NCBI GenBank assembly: GCA_015654595.1
Contig: JAATGQ010000083.1
Coordinates: 1-36,143 of the forward strand
DNA: 36,143 nucleotides
Direction: 5' to 3'
From: Chitinophagales bacterium
GTDB taxonomy: Bacteria; Bacteroidota; Bacteroidia; Chitinophagales; Chitinophagaceae
A model generated the notes under the pieces. The model made no database searches. It was not told the origin of the DNA and was given only the letters and a program-made list of their open reading frames with translations. Below are positions 1-9,139 of this stretch, in pieces. The position numbers and the translations under genes are program-made. Every line of letters begins with the position of its first letter. The first letter of the stretch is position 1.

Positions 1-1190
1 GGCTCAAACAGGAAGGACAGTATGTTGAACGTGATGAAGTAATTGCAGAGCTGGAAAGCGAAAAAGCAACATTCGAAGTCAACGCAGAAAAAGCAGGCGT
101 CCTGAAAACCCTCGGCAAAGAAGGCGATACGCTCAAAATCGGAGACGTCGTCGCTCAAATCGACGAGACTGCGGCTCGTCCTGAAGGCAGTGCTGCTCCC
201 GCCGCCGCTGCTGCTACGGCCGCTGCCAGCTCCGCAACTCCTGCCGCCCAGCCGGCAGTAGCTCAACCGGCCGTTACAAACGCCCCGGTGACCGCTATCT
301 TCAACGATGTCAAAGCAACTCCGGTTGCCGCCGCCATGATCTCCGATAAGAAGATCGACGCCGGCTCCATCACTCCTTCCGGCGCCAATGGAAAGATCCT
401 CAAGAACGACGTGCTCGAAGCGTTGGCTCATCCTGGCCGCACTCCTGGCGCTACGTTGTTCAGCCGGACCGACCGCCGCGAAAAGATGAGCAACCTTCGC
501 AAGACGGTTTCCCGCCGCCTCGTAGAAGCAAAGAATACGACGGCCATGCTTACCACTTTCAACGAAGTGGATATGAGCGCTGTCATGGCCCTGCGTGCTA
601 AATACAAAGACAAGTTCAAGGAAAAGCACGGCGTCAACCTAGGCTTCATGAGCTTTTTTACAAAAGCTACCTGTTATGCTCTTCAGGAATTTCCTGCTGT
701 CAACGCCTATATCGATGGCGATGAACTGGTCTATCATGATTACTGCGATATCTCAATCGCTGTCTCTGCTCCCAAGGGGCTCGTCGTTCCGATCATCCGC
801 AACGCCGAAAGTCTGAGCATGGCCGACATCGAAAAGAAAGTCGTAGAACTGGCTACCAAGGCCCGTGACAATAAGCTCGGTATGGATGAAATGCAAGGCG
901 GTACGTTCACCATCACCAATGGCGGCGTATTTGGAAGCCTGATGTCGACTCCGATCATCAATATTCCCCAGTCTGCTATCCTTGGGATGCACAAGATCGA
1001 AGACCGAGCCGTTGTGGTTGGCGGTCAGATCGTGGTTCGCCCGATGATGTATCTGGCCGTTAGCTATGATCACCGTATCATCGATGGACGCGAGTCTGTC
1101 AGCTTCCTGGTCCGGATCAAGGAATTGCTCGAAAATCCCGATCAGTTGCTTTTTGGTAAAGACCCGCTTAAAGCGTTGTTGGAACTGTAA
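1..1190 (+). CDS. sucB: Dihydrolipoamide succinyltransferase, E2 of 2-oxoglutarate dehydrogenase (5' partial)
   Basis: E2 core of the 2-oxoglutarate dehydrogenase complex; it transfers succinyl from lipoyl-lysine to CoA in the TCA cycle. The reading frame is open from the window edge (first full codon at base 3), so the start is missing; the GTG at 288 is internal. Domains in order: lipoyl domain with the ESEKA motif (lipoyl lysine codon 63-65), an Ala/Pro-rich linker (about 170-290), a peripheral subunit-binding domain (about 318-420), then the catalytic acyltransferase domain. The catalytic YDHRIIDG motif is intact, with His codon 1071-1073 and Asp codon 1083-1085. The segment around [16 protein letters not shown] is typical of SucB rather than the pyruvate dehydrogenase E2. 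sucA would be expected upstream, outside the window. A strong hairpin terminator follows. Confidence 0.96.
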   Translation, partial: LKQEGQYVERDEVIAELESEKATFEVNAEKAGVLKTLGKEGDTLKIGDVVAQIDETAARPEGSAAPAAAAATAAASSATPAAQPAVAQPAVTNAPVTAIFNDVKATPVAAAMISDKKIDAGSITPSGANGKILKNDVLEALAHPGRTPGATLFSRTDRREKMSNLRKTVSRRLVEAKNTTAMLTTFNEVDMSAVMALRAKYKDKFKEKHGVNLGFMSFFTKATCYALQEFPAVNAYIDGDELVYHDYCDISIAVSAPKGLVVPIIRNAESLSMADIEKKVVELATKARDNKLGMDEMQGGTFTITNGGVFGSLMSTPIINIPQSAILGMHKIEDRAVVVGGQIVVRPMMYLAVSYDHRIIDGRESVSFLVRIKELLENPDQLLFGKDPLKALLEL

Positions 1191-1211
1191 AGGCTTTCAA
1201 ATAACATAACT

Positions 1212-1250
1212 CAGCGCCGTGTTCTTCTGAACCCGGCGCTGCATTTTTTT
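1212..1250 (+). terminator. Intrinsic terminator of sucB
   Basis: Eight-bp perfect GC stem (cagcgccg 1212-1219 with cggcgctg 1234-1241), an inner gttc/gaac pairing, and a run of seven T at 1244-1250. It starts 21 bases after the sucB stop and ends just before the next gene. Confidence 0.88.
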
Positions 1251-1259
1251 AATGTAATC

Positions 1260-2423
1260 ATGAAATACGATAACCAGCTTCGTTATACGGTATCCGTCGT
1301 CGAGACCTATCGGGGGGAAATGCCTCTGGCAGCCTGGTTAAAGAACTATTTCCGGGAGAATAAGCAGATGGGGTCGCGGGATAGGCGGCTGCTGGGGGGG
1401 ATGGTGTATTCATATTACCGTTTGGGGCACGCGGAGCGGGCTCTTCCTGTCAAAGAACGTCTTCTTCTCGCCTTCTTTCTTTGCCAGGATCAGCCGAGTG
1501 AGTTCCTCGGATATTTCTCCTCCCACTTCAATCAATCGGTCGGCCTTCCGTTGGAACAGAAACTGGCTATTGCGAAGGAGCAATATCCCGGTTTTGCTGT
1601 CGGCGATATCTTTCCCTGGGCAGATGAGCTATCGGACAGCATCGATCATGAGGCTTTTTGTCTTTCCTTTCTTCGCCAGCCAGATCTTTTTCTTCGTATC
1701 CGCCCGGGACATGAAAAGGCGGTGCTTCGCGCGTTGCCGCAGGGGGAATTTATTCCGCCGTGGACGGTGCGTCTGGGCAATGGTTTTAAGGTCGAAGAGT
1801 TGTTTACGCCTGATTTGGAGGTGGTGGTGCAGGATTATAGTTCCCAGCGGATTGGAGAGTTTTTGCGGCCGGGCGGATCGGGCGCTGGGCCTGATGGCGC
1901 CGAACCCCGCACTTTCTGGGATGCCTGCGCAGCCAGCGGCGGCAAGTCGATCCTGGCCCATGATCTCTATCCAAAGGTTAAACTAACCGTTTCCGATATC
2001 CGCCCCTCGATCCTGCACAACCTCAAACAAAGATTTGCTAAAGCCGGTATACACCAATATAAGAGCTTTGTGGTTGATTTGTCCCAGAGCGCTCCTTCTG
2101 CCGACGCGGTAAGCGCAGACCTGATCCTTGCCGATGTACCCTGCACTGGCAGTGGAACCTGGGCCCGGACACCCGAAGATCTTTACTTTTTCAAGCCTGA
2201 AAAGATTGCTCACTATACGGCTATACAAAAGAAGATCGTCACTGCTATCGCAAGCAGGCTTTCTCCTGGTGCAAGGCTGGTGTATAGTACTTGTTCTGTC
2301 TTTAAAAAAGAGAACGAGGTGGTTCTGGACTATGTTGCCGACCTTCCACTACAACGAATGGAGAATATAAAAGGCTATACGATCGGCGCTGACACGATGT
2401 TTGCGGCGGCGTTTGTCCGGTAA
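1260..2423 (+). CDS. RsmB/NOP-family rRNA cytosine-C5 methyltransferase
   Basis: SAM-dependent RNA m5C methyltransferase, 387 aa. The N-terminal third (about 1-100) resembles the NusB-like domain of RsmB proteins. The C-terminal Rossmann domain has motif I DACAASGGKS (221-230), a motif II-like VSDIR (244-248), motif IV ADVPCTGSG with Cys295, and motif VI YSTCS with the catalytic Cys345. Both cysteines needed for m5C catalysis are present. The likely substrate is 16S rRNA, as for RsmB, but the exact base cannot be read from sequence, so no symbol is given. The ATG at 1260 lies 10 bases after the sucB terminator, so its promoter must overlap that hairpin or expression relies on readthrough. The protein ends soon after motif VI, slightly short of long family members. 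Confidence 0.9.
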   Translation: MKYDNQLRYTVSVVETYRGEMPLAAWLKNYFRENKQMGSRDRRLLGGMVYSYYRLGHAERALPVKERLLLAFFLCQDQPSEFLGYFSSHFNQSVGLPLEQKLAIAKEQYPGFAVGDIFPWADELSDSIDHEAFCLSFLRQPDLFLRIRPGHEKAVLRALPQGEFIPPWTVRLGNGFKVEELFTPDLEVVVQDYSSQRIGEFLRPGGSGAGPDGAEPRTFWDACAASGGKSILAHDLYPKVKLTVSDIRPSILHNLKQRFAKAGIHQYKSFVVDLSQSAPSADAVSADLILADVPCTGSGTWARTPEDLYFFKPEKIAHYTAIQKKIVTAIASRLSPGARLVYSTCSVFKKENEVVLDYVADLPLQRMENIKGYTIGADTMFAAAFVR

Positions 2424-2474
2424 AGGCTGCCCGTGTGCGCGCATCTGGTCTGTTCGCCAGGGGCCTGCACGGCG

Positions 2475-3251
2475 CTAATTATGACTTAACAAGGTCATTG
2501 TAACCTCGAACCCGATCTTATATCCATCCTGTAAACCATCCGGAGTTGGGGGCTGATATTCCCATATCTCCGTATGGCGGTATACCAATCCAATATGTTT
2601 GGCATAAGTCTCCGACCAGTGGGTTCGGGAGGCAAAATTGTTCGGGTCCAGTATCGGCACGTTCGTGGAGGTATTTTCCTGCATTACCGTTATGGTAGAA
2701 TCGTAGCCTGTAGCTCCGGCTGTATAAGGCTTATTGACGTCTTGATAGGTATACACCCAATTGTTCATATTCAGGTGGTTTCCGTCACTAAATGTAAATT
2801 GAAAGAAGTCCTTATAGGGATTATAGGGAAGATATACATTGCCGTTCCAGCTCGACCCTTCTATGATGGGTGAGCTGAGCTTTATAAAACGAAGGTTGTC
2901 TTCTGTCATTTGCAGGTTCCGCGAATCCGCATTGACGATATAGGTTTGATGAGGAGACCACAGGATGCCTGTCGTATCGCTGATGTAGCGGGTTACGAGC
3001 CAGTTCGTCTGGCCGGAAGCATCGATATAGGAGCTTTCTACCGAGTCCTTGGCCAGGTAGCTGGTAATGGTATCCAGTTGTCCGTAGAAATAAAAATTGA
3101 GGGAGTCGAGTCGGTAGGTGGCGGATTTGCCTACCTGCAAAGAAAGAAAATAGTCGGCTGCCTTTGCTGGGGTGGAAGTAGATTTTTTCTTGCAGCTTGT
3201 TATGGATGCCACGAGAAGCGCAACCAGTAAAAGGCTAGTGCAAAATTTCAT
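2475..3251 (-). CDS. Lipoprotein of unknown function, paralogue A
   Basis: 258-aa predicted lipoprotein: a hydrophobic signal (residues 3-17) and lipobox ITSC with Cys20, followed by a Lys/Ser/Thr tether. The mature part is rich in Tyr, Trp, Asn and Asp and looks beta-rich. Landmarks are a YRLDSLNFYFYGQLD segment near residue 45, SSWNGNVYLPYNPY near 130 and the C-terminal MTLLSHN. I do not recognise a named family. It is a clear tandem paralogue of the gene at 3301-4068: lipobox position, all landmarks and the last seven residues are shared. It lies 49 bases downstream of that copy on the same strand, so the two are probably co-transcribed. It is convergent with the methyltransferase at 1260-2423, with no clear terminator in the 51-bp gap. 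Confidence 0.85.
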   Translation of the reverse strand: MKFCTSLLLVALLVASITSCKKKSTSTPAKAADYFLSLQVGKSATYRLDSLNFYFYGQLDTITSYLAKDSVESSYIDASGQTNWLVTRYISDTTGILWSPHQTYIVNADSRNLQMTEDNLRFIKLSSPIIEGSSWNGNVYLPYNPYKDFFQFTFSDGNHLNMNNWVYTYQDVNKPYTAGATGYDSTITVMQENTSTNVPILDPNNFASRTHWSETYAKHIGLVYRHTEIWEYQPPTPDGLQDGYKIGFEVTMTLLSHN

Positions 3252-3300
3252 AGTTTAAAGTTTAATGTCGGAGAAGCGATCTATTCGCGTCTCTCCAGGT

Positions 3301-4068
3301 CTAATTATGACTTAATAAAGTCATCGTCAGCTGGAACCCGATCTTATACCCCTGCTGTGTTCCATCGGGAGTAGGCGGCTGATATTCCCACATTTCCGTA
3401 TGCCGGGATACCAGTCCCGTATGCCTGGCATAGGTCTCTGACCAATAGGTGCGGGAGGCAAACGAATTGGGATCAAGGATCGGCACGTTGATGGAATCAT
3501 TTGCCTGCATAACCGTTACGGTAGAATCATAGGTGATTCCGCCGGCGGTATAAGGCTTGTTGACGTTTTGATAAGTATAAGTCCAGTTATCCAGATTCAG
3601 ATGGGAGTCGTCGCTATAGTCAAAGAAATCCTGGTAGGGATTATAAGGCAGATATGCATTGCCGTTCCAACTGGATCCTTCTTCGACGGGGTAGGACAGC
3701 TTGATAAAGCGGAGGTTGTCTTCTGTCATTTGAAGGTTCCGCGAAGTTGAATTGACGATATAGGTTTGCCCCGGCGTCCAGAAGCTGCCCAGCGTATCGC
3801 TCATATAGCGCGTTACCAGCCAGGCTGTCTGGCCGCTGGCATCGATATAGGAGCTTTCAACCGAGTCTTTAGCCCAGTAGCTGGTGGTGGTATCCAATTG
3901 TCCGTAAAAATAGAAATTGAGGGAATCCAGCCTGTAGATGGCATATTTTCCTACCTGTAAGGGAATAAAATAGTCGGCTGCGTTTCCGGAGAAGGAAGTC
4001 GATTTCTTGCAGCTGAATATGGTTACGACGAGGGCTATAAGCAGTAAGAGGCTCGTGCGATTTTTCAT
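3301..4068 (-). CDS. Lipoprotein of unknown function, paralogue B
   Basis: 255-aa predicted lipoprotein: signal LLLLIALVVTIFSC with the lipidated Cys at 20, then a Lys/Ser/Thr tether. It is co-linear with the neighbour at 2475-3251 along its whole length, sharing the Tyr-rich YRLDSLNFYFYGQLD block, the YLPYNPY block and the MTLLSHN end. Differences are scattered substitutions and a few short indels, as after tandem duplication. A TAnnTTTG element lies at 4112-4119, close to the mnmA terminator. Function is unknown; exposure on the outer membrane or in the periplasm is inferred from the lipobox. Neither copy is near a SusC/SusD pair, so a glycan-uptake role is not supported. Confidence 0.85.
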   Translation of the reverse strand: MKNRTSLLLLIALVVTIFSCKKSTSFSGNAADYFIPLQVGKYAIYRLDSLNFYFYGQLDTTTSYWAKDSVESSYIDASGQTAWLVTRYMSDTLGSFWTPGQTYIVNSTSRNLQMTEDNLRFIKLSYPVEEGSSWNGNAYLPYNPYQDFFDYSDDSHLNLDNWTYTYQNVNKPYTAGGITYDSTVTVMQANDSINVPILDPNSFASRTYWSETYARHTGLVSRHTEMWEYQPPTPDGTQQGYKIGFQLTMTLLSHN

Positions 4069-4073
4069 ATCGT

Positions 4074-4107
4074 AAAAATAAAAATCGGGGAAGCTATCCT
4101 TCCCCGA
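4074..4107 (-). terminator. Intrinsic terminator of mnmA
   Basis: Nine-bp perfect stem (4085-4093 with 4099-4107, arm tcggggaag) with a five-base loop. Read on the minus strand it is followed by a T-rich tract (complement of 4074-4084). It lies about 100 bases past the mnmA stop. Confidence 0.85.
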
Positions 4108-4111
4108 CTTG

Positions 4112-4119
4112 CAAACGTA
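4112..4119 (-). promoter_or_regulatory. Bacteroidota -7 element (TACGTTTG), candidate promoter of the lipoprotein pair
   Basis: Exact TAnnTTTG match on the minus strand, 44 bases upstream of the ATG at 4068. No clear -33 TTTG. A transcript starting here would begin inside or next to the mnmA terminator hairpin, so this is tentative. Confidence 0.4.
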
Positions 4120-4207
4120 TGGATAAATAAATTATTGCCTTTTCCTATGCCTCTTGTCGGTCATTTAGCCCGGTGTGCCGGTGTGTTGTCTCTTGTTTAT
4201 CAAGACT

Positions 4208-5314
4208 TTAAAAGGCTGGCATGGATCGCTGGATGATACCGCCGCCAATTACTTCGTCTCCTTCGTAAAAGACCGCGCTTTGACCAGGGGCTATGCCTTT
4301 GGCCTTCCCATAAAAGCGAACTCCAACCTTGTCGGCATCCGGGTACAGGTTGCTGAGTGTGCCTCTGTCCTTATACCGGATCTTGGTGATCGCTTCCATA
4401 CCAGGCGTGACAGTGTCGTATTTCATCCAGTTGATCTTTGCGACAGTCATTTCTTCCTGGTCGAGGTCCTCTTCATCTCCGAGTACGACCGTATTGGTTT
4501 CCGGCTGTATCGCCGTCACGTATACCGGTTTGCCGAAGGTGACGTCCAGCCCCTTCCGTTGTCCGATCGTATAGAAGGGATATCCCTTGTGCTGGCCGAG
4601 GATCCTGCCGTTCTTATCGACAAAATTGCCGCCTGTAACCCGCTCTTCCAGACCGTCGACCCGGCGTTTCAAAAAGCCGCGGTAGTCGTTGTCGGGGACA
4701 AAACAGATCTCATAGCTTTCCGCTTTTTTGGCGAGATCCGGATAACCATAATCCAGCGCCATCTTTCTGATCTCTGTCTTGCGGTATGGACCCAGCGGCA
4801 GTAAGGTCCTGCTGAGCAGATCCTGTTGCAGCCCCCAAAGCACGTAGCTTTGATCTTTTGTCTCATCCACCCCCTTGGCGATCGTATAGCGTCCATTGGT
4901 ATGTTGGCGAACAATACCATAGTGTCCTGTTGCGATGAACTCACAATCCAGCGCATCCGCTCTTTTCAGCAAAGCGCGCCATTTGATATGTGTATTGCAC
5001 AAAACACAAGGATTGGGTGTTCGGCCGGCGAGGTATTCGTCAACGAAGTTCTCGATCACAAAGTCGCCGAACTCCTCACGGATATCCAGTACAAAATGCG
5101 CAAATCCGTGTTGGACTGCGGCCATCCGCGCGTCATTAAAACTATCGAGGTTACAGCACCCCGTCTCTTTTTTCGATGCTCCTGCGCTTGCATAATCCCA
5201 TGTCTTCATGGTGATCCCTACTACTTCATAGCCTTCATCATGTAACATGAGAGCCGTAACGGTACTGTCAATACCGCCACTCATTGCAACCAGGACTTTT
5301 CCTTTACGGCTCAT
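4208..5314 (-). CDS. mnmA: tRNA-specific 2-thiouridylase MnmA
   Basis: Makes the 2-thio group of (m)nm5s2U34 in Lys, Glu and Gln tRNAs, using ATP and sulfur relayed as a persulfide. 368 aa, normal length. The N-terminal PP-loop ATPase motif SGGIDS is at 12-17. The two catalytic cysteines sit in their expected contexts: Cys103 in NPCVLCN and Cys204 in SYEICFVPDNDYRGFL. The C-terminal beta-barrel domain (about 215-365) is present. ATG at 5314 is the natural start for the KGKVLVAMSGG opening. It is transcribed from a TAnnTTTG element at 5335-5342 and ends in a strong hairpin, so it is probably monocistronic. Confidence 0.97.
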   Translation of the reverse strand: MSRKGKVLVAMSGGIDSTVTALMLHDEGYEVVGITMKTWDYASAGASKKETGCCNLDSFNDARMAAVQHGFAHFVLDIREEFGDFVIENFVDEYLAGRTPNPCVLCNTHIKWRALLKRADALDCEFIATGHYGIVRQHTNGRYTIAKGVDETKDQSYVLWGLQQDLLSRTLLPLGPYRKTEIRKMALDYGYPDLAKKAESYEICFVPDNDYRGFLKRRVDGLEERVTGGNFVDKNGRILGQHKGYPFYTIGQRKGLDVTFGKPVYVTAIQPETNTVVLGDEEDLDQEEMTVAKINWMKYDTVTPGMEAITKIRYKDRGTLSNLYPDADKVGVRFYGKAKGIAPGQSAVFYEGDEVIGGGIIQRSMPAF

Positions 5315-5334
5315 ATTTTTAAAAAATTCAACCG

Positions 5335-5342
5335 CAAATTTA
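5335..5342 (-). promoter_or_regulatory. Bacteroidota -7 element (TAAATTTG) for mnmA
   Basis: Exact TAnnTTTG match on the minus strand, 20 bases upstream of the mnmA ATG, in the 39-bp gap to the neighbouring gene. No clear -33 element is visible. Confidence 0.6.
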
Positions 5343-5353
5343 CATCTTTCCGG

Positions 5354-5839
5354 CTATTTTATGCTATATGCTTTTGTCTCCCGCATCTCTCCATCCTGTA
5401 TGGTAATTTCCTTCCAGGAGCGTTTATTTTCCAGGTGAGCTACGTATACCGTTGTGTCTCCTTCAGTTACCTCTTTTACCCAGGTGATGGAGTAGCTACT
5501 GTAGGCGTCCCGCAGGGCAGAATTTATGGTCTCGGGCACATGTTCCTGGTCATAGGTAAGAACCGAATAGACCCAGCCGCCCCGCCAGTTATAGATCATC
5601 CGTCCCTCGACGCCCAGATCCTTATAATAGGCCAGGTATCCTTTTGGCAGCTTGTACCAGCGTTCGTCTTTCTCGTCGCCCATCTTCTGCCAGAAATCCC
5701 TTGTTGCTCTTACGGCTGCGGGGTCTGTGCCGATGGCATTGACACTCAGCAACTGCGCTGATTGTGTGGTCTGTGCTTTTAATCCATAACCGCTCAACAA
5801 AAGGTAGACGGCCAGAGGGAAGTTGATCATCTTTTTCAT
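5354..5839 (-). CDS. Exported PepSY-like (beta-lactamase-inhibitor-like) small protein
   Basis: 161 aa with a Sec signal peptide (about 1-23, ending GYGLKAQ). The mature part has the spacing of the PepSY-like fold common in Bacteroidota: a helix with FWQKMGD, a YLAYYKDLGVEGRMIYNWRGGWVYSVLTY strand pair, a PETINSAL helix, then a YSSYSITWVKEV strand. This places it tentatively in the periplasmic PepSY-like/BLIP-like group; the function of such proteins is not settled. It has one copy of the unit rather than two. Its own TAnnTTTG element lies at 5856-5863, so it is probably a separate transcript from mnmA despite the short gap. Confidence 0.75.
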   Translation of the reverse strand: MKKMINFPLAVYLLLSGYGLKAQTTQSAQLLSVNAIGTDPAAVRATRDFWQKMGDEKDERWYKLPKGYLAYYKDLGVEGRMIYNWRGGWVYSVLTYDQEHVPETINSALRDAYSSYSITWVKEVTEGDTTVYVAHLENKRSWKEITIQDGEMRETKAYSIK

Positions 5840-5855
5840 GGCGATAATTTTTATT

Positions 5856-5863
5856 CAAAACTA
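5856..5863 (-). promoter_or_regulatory. Bacteroidota -7 element (TAGTTTTG)
   Basis: Exact TAnnTTTG match on the minus strand, 16 bases upstream of the ATG at 5839. The -33 element is not obvious. Confidence 0.55.
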
Positions 5864-6013
5864 TCGCAGGAGGGAACGTTTGACCAGTCAGAACCAGTCC
5901 CTGACGGGTTATCCCGTTTTTTGCATGGATTGGGTGAGTAAATGGCAGATCGTGCGCCGCCGTTTGTAAAGGGGGCGGCTGCAGGCTGCCGAAGAGTTGG
6001 CGGCTGCGGGCCG

Positions 6014-6766
6014 CTAAGACCGATTTGGCTGTAATTTTCGAAGCAGTCCTTCTTTCCGGCTGCGGGAGACATTGATAGAAGAGCCATCCGACATTACGAG
6101 ATAGCCGCCTTCTCCCTTTACGTATTTGCTGATCTCATTGAGATTGACCAGGCTGGAGTGATGGACGCGGACAAAGAAGTACTCTTCCAGCAGCTCTTCG
6201 ATCTCCTTTAGTGTCCGTGAAGCGATCACCCGCTGCTGGTTCTTTAAGGTGAGGATGGTGTAATTGCTGTCCGATGTGCAATGGACGATATGATCCACTG
6301 TTACCATCTGCAGGCCTTCCATTGTAGGAATGGCTATCTTATGAAAATGATGTGTGGGATTTTGCAGCTTCTGAAGCAAGATATCGATCTGCTGCGGCAA
6401 TGGAAAGGCGAGCCGCTGTTCTACTTTCTTTATGCTGTGCTGGAGCTCTTCCCGGTCTATGGGTTTTAACAAATAATCCAAGGCGCTGAAGCGGATCGCC
6501 TTTATCGCATACTGATCATAGCTTGTCGTAAAGATCAGCTCAAAGGATAGGTCCTTTATCTTTTCAAGCAGCTCGAACCCGTTCATCCTCGGCATTTCGA
6601 TATCGAGGAACAACAGCTGCGGGCGCTGTATCCGGATCGCTTCCAGCGCATCGGCCCCGGAGTGGTAGCACCCCATCACTTCGACCTGGGGGCAGTATCG
6701 ACCCAAAAGCAGCACGAGGGCTTCGCAGCAATAAGGTTCGTCGTCTACGATAGTCGCTTTGATCAT
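6014..6766 (-). CDS. LytTR-family response regulator
   Basis: 250-aa cytoplasmic DNA-binding response regulator. The receiver domain (1-120) has the acidic pocket Asp8/Asp9, phospho-acceptor Asp55 in LLFLDIEMP, Thr80/Thr81 and Lys101 in LLKPID. The C-terminal LytTR domain (about 145-247) includes the FVRVHHSSLVNL recognition segment. It lies 12 bases downstream of the histidine kinase at 6779-8857, on the same strand, so the two are a cognate pair in one operon. LytTR regulators bind paired direct repeats upstream of their targets; I see no obvious pair in this window. The targets are unknown. Confidence 0.94.
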   Translation of the reverse strand: MIKATIVDDEPYCCEALVLLLGRYCPQVEVMGCYHSGADALEAIRIQRPQLLFLDIEMPRMNGFELLEKIKDLSFELIFTTSYDQYAIKAIRFSALDYLLKPIDREELQHSIKKVEQRLAFPLPQQIDILLQKLQNPTHHFHKIAIPTMEGLQMVTVDHIVHCTSDSNYTILTLKNQQRVIASRTLKEIEELLEEYFFVRVHHSSLVNLNEISKYVKGEGGYLVMSDGSSINVSRSRKEGLLRKLQPNRS

Positions 6767-6778
6767 AGGTTTTGTTTT

Positions 6779-8857
6779 TCAATTAAGTGCTTCTGCCGAT
6801 TCTGTGATTGGGCTGTGGAGCCTGATATTCAGTATAACCTTTGTTCCGGCTGCATTTCCCTGGTCATCATAGAGGTCTTCGATCCTGAAGAAGTGTTCGG
6901 CGCCGGATAAAAGCGCCATACGTTCTGCGGTGATCTGTAGTCCCATCGACTTATGTTTTTCGACAGATTTACTTTTTAGAAAGGCCGCCTGTTTTCTGCC
7001 AATACCATTGTCCTGGATGATACAGGTCAGCATGTCTTCGCGGCAGAACATTTCGATAGATACCAGCCCCCTTTGCTGTTTGTGCAGCAGCCCATGCCAG
7101 ATCGCGTTTTCAACAAAAGGCTGAAGCAGCAAGGGGGGTATGTGGATCTCGCCCTCGTCTATATCATCGTCGAGAATAAATTCATAGTCGAATGCATCTT
7201 TGAACCTGAGCCGCTCCATATCCATATACAGCCTTAATACTTCCAGCTCTTCTCCAAGCGTGATCAGGGAATGTCTTGAATGATTCATGATCATCCTCAT
7301 CAGCCGGTAGAATTTGGTGAGATAATCCGAGGCCGCCTCTGTTTCATGGTTGAGGATAAAGTAGTTGATCGCATTCAGGCAATTGAAAATGAAATGCGGG
7401 TTCATCTGGCTTCTCAGCGCCTGTACTTCTAATTCCTTGGCGCGCTGCTGGAGGGCCGCTTTTGCCCGTTGGCCTTCCAGCCACTGTATCTCGAGTCTGT
7501 TCTTTGCCTGCTGGGCTTCGTTCTTTCTTCTGACCTGGATGTAGCGGAAAGAAATAAATCCAGAGAGCAGTAATACGATCATTCCCCCGATCAGCACGTT
7601 CCTTACGATGGTCTGTTGTTGTATATAGGCGTCGGAAAGTTCCTGTTCCTGCTTTAGCAAACGGATCTTCTGCTCGAAATGAAAGGAAGCAAAGCGGCCT
7701 TTTACCTGGTCATTCATAATACTATCCCGCATCGAGATATATCCCCGGTAGTAGAAATAGGCGCTATCGGTCCGGGACTTGCGGTCGTAGATCGTATAAA
7801 AGATCTGGTAGCCGTCGCGGATATTTTTCTTGGCTTTTGTGGCGCTTGCCATTGTCAATTCTTCCCGGGCATAGGCCGCTGCGTCTTCATCTTTCTGTAA
7901 GCCCAGGTAGGCCTTGGCCAGGTCCTGGAGACAGCGCATGGTCTGGTTACGGTCGTTCAGCCGCCGCTGGATGACGATGCTCTGCTGGAGGTAGGGCAGA
8001 GCGGAGGCATAGTCTTCCCGGCACAGATAGTATTCCCCTTTGCTGACGAGCCAGGTCCGCATCACCATTGGCGTCAGCTTTGCGCTATCGAGCTTTCCAT
8101 AATAGTATAGGGCGCTGTCGTATTTGTGTTGGTGGGACAGCAGTTCTGCATATTGCAGCAGGTCCCAGGGGTCTATCTTTTCGGTCATTCCCCTATATCC
8201 CATCTGGAAATATTTTTTCGCCGAGTTATAATCTTCTATCTGTATAAAGAGGCCGGCAAGGGATTGATACATCCAGTGCTGTTGCATCTCGTTGTTGTTT
8301 TGTTCCGCTATTCCGATACACTGCTGCAGGATGTCGAAGGCTTTTCCATAGTCGCCTCGTTCCTGGTAGGCTTCGGCCATGAGAGACAGCATAAAGATCT
8401 CTTCGTCTGTATTTCCTGCTTCCCGTGCGTATAAGCGTGCCTGGTCGTAATCACAAAGCGCTTCATCATAATGACTTTGCGCGAAAAGAGAAAATCCGAG
8501 TGCGTAATAGGTGACGGTGATCCCGTATCTGTCATTCGTCTTTTTGAACCAGTCCAGGGATTGTCTTGCCAGCTGTTCGCTACGGGCAAAATCGTTGGAC
8601 TGCATATTGACCAGTACGGCTTGACAGGCGAGGGCGACGGCGATTCCGTGCGGGTAGTTGGCTTGTTTTGAAAGGGACATGGCGGCGGTGGTCCAGGCCC
8701 AGGTTTGTGAAATGACCGAGTCGCTTTTCTTGCGGATAAGGGAAAGCGCCAGTTTTTCGAGGCTGTCTACCTTGTGCCGGGTGCCGGGTTCCGGTTCAGA
8801 CTCCGCCTGAATCGCTGTTACAGCAAGCAAGGTAATTATGATAGCGAGTTTTCTCAC
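6779..8857 (-). CDS. TPR-containing LytS-type sensor histidine kinase
   Basis: 692-aa membrane sensor kinase. Order: cleavable signal (about 1-20), a periplasmic array of TPR-like helical repeats (about 30-400), one transmembrane segment (about 421-441), a coiled-coil linker, then the His_kinase domain (PF06580 type) with phospho-acceptor His488 in MNPHFIFN, N-box PFVENAIWHG (Asn584) and G-box DNGIG (about 616-620). This is the common Bacteroidota architecture with TPRs as the putative sensing module. The start is GTG at 8857, chosen because it gives a proper signal peptide (MRKLAIIITLL). It heads the kinase-regulator operon. Its upstream side is the unusual G-rich region before ssb. Confidence 0.93.
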   Translation of the reverse strand: MRKLAIIITLLAVTAIQAESEPEPGTRHKVDSLEKLALSLIRKKSDSVISQTWAWTTAAMSLSKQANYPHGIAVALACQAVLVNMQSNDFARSEQLARQSLDWFKKTNDRYGITVTYYALGFSLFAQSHYDEALCDYDQARLYAREAGNTDEEIFMLSLMAEAYQERGDYGKAFDILQQCIGIAEQNNNEMQQHWMYQSLAGLFIQIEDYNSAKKYFQMGYRGMTEKIDPWDLLQYAELLSHQHKYDSALYYYGKLDSAKLTPMVMRTWLVSKGEYYLCREDYASALPYLQQSIVIQRRLNDRNQTMRCLQDLAKAYLGLQKDEDAAAYAREELTMASATKAKKNIRDGYQIFYTIYDRKSRTDSAYFYYRGYISMRDSIMNDQVKGRFASFHFEQKIRLLKQEQELSDAYIQQQTIVRNVLIGGMIVLLLSGFISFRYIQVRRKNEAQQAKNRLEIQWLEGQRAKAALQQRAKELEVQALRSQMNPHFIFNCLNAINYFILNHETEAASDYLTKFYRLMRMIMNHSRHSLITLGEELEVLRLYMDMERLRFKDAFDYEFILDDDIDEGEIHIPPLLLQPFVENAIWHGLLHKQQRGLVSIEMFCREDMLTCIIQDNGIGRKQAAFLKSKSVEKHKSMGLQITAERMALLSGAEHFFRIEDLYDDQGNAAGTKVILNIRLHSPITESAEALN

Positions 8858-9035
8858 CTTTTTAAAGTTACGGACCTTGGGGCGTTCTTTTGTTACCGCT
8901 CTTCCGAAATGAGCAGTTGGGGGCTGGGGGATGCCGTTTGTCGTTTTGGTCGAGCGGGTGAGGGAGGAGAGGGCCTTAAGCGCCGGGGGGAGCGGCCTTG
9001 GATGTGGTGATCGGGCGGCGCGGGGCGGGTTGGAT

Positions 9036-9076
9036 CGTTGCGGGCGGGGTTCGGGGGACTTGCGTGCTGCGGGTGG
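9036..9076 (+). repeat. 41-bp imperfect direct repeat, copy 1
   Basis: Begins cgttgcgggcggggttcg and ends ctgcgggtgg. It matches copy 2 at 9175-9215 at 39 of 41 positions; the offset is 139 bp, which is not a multiple of three. Confidence 0.85.
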
Positions 9077-9139
9077 CGCGCCTGGGGGGCGTTTCAGCGC
9101 CGGGAAGGTGGGCCGCGAGACTGGGTTGCTGCGGATGGC

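Noticed and set aside
5904..5922. Small plus-strand hairpin with a T run (acggg/cccgt)
   Set aside because: It looks like a terminator, but there is no plus-strand gene upstream; both neighbours are on the minus strand and would read it without a T run.
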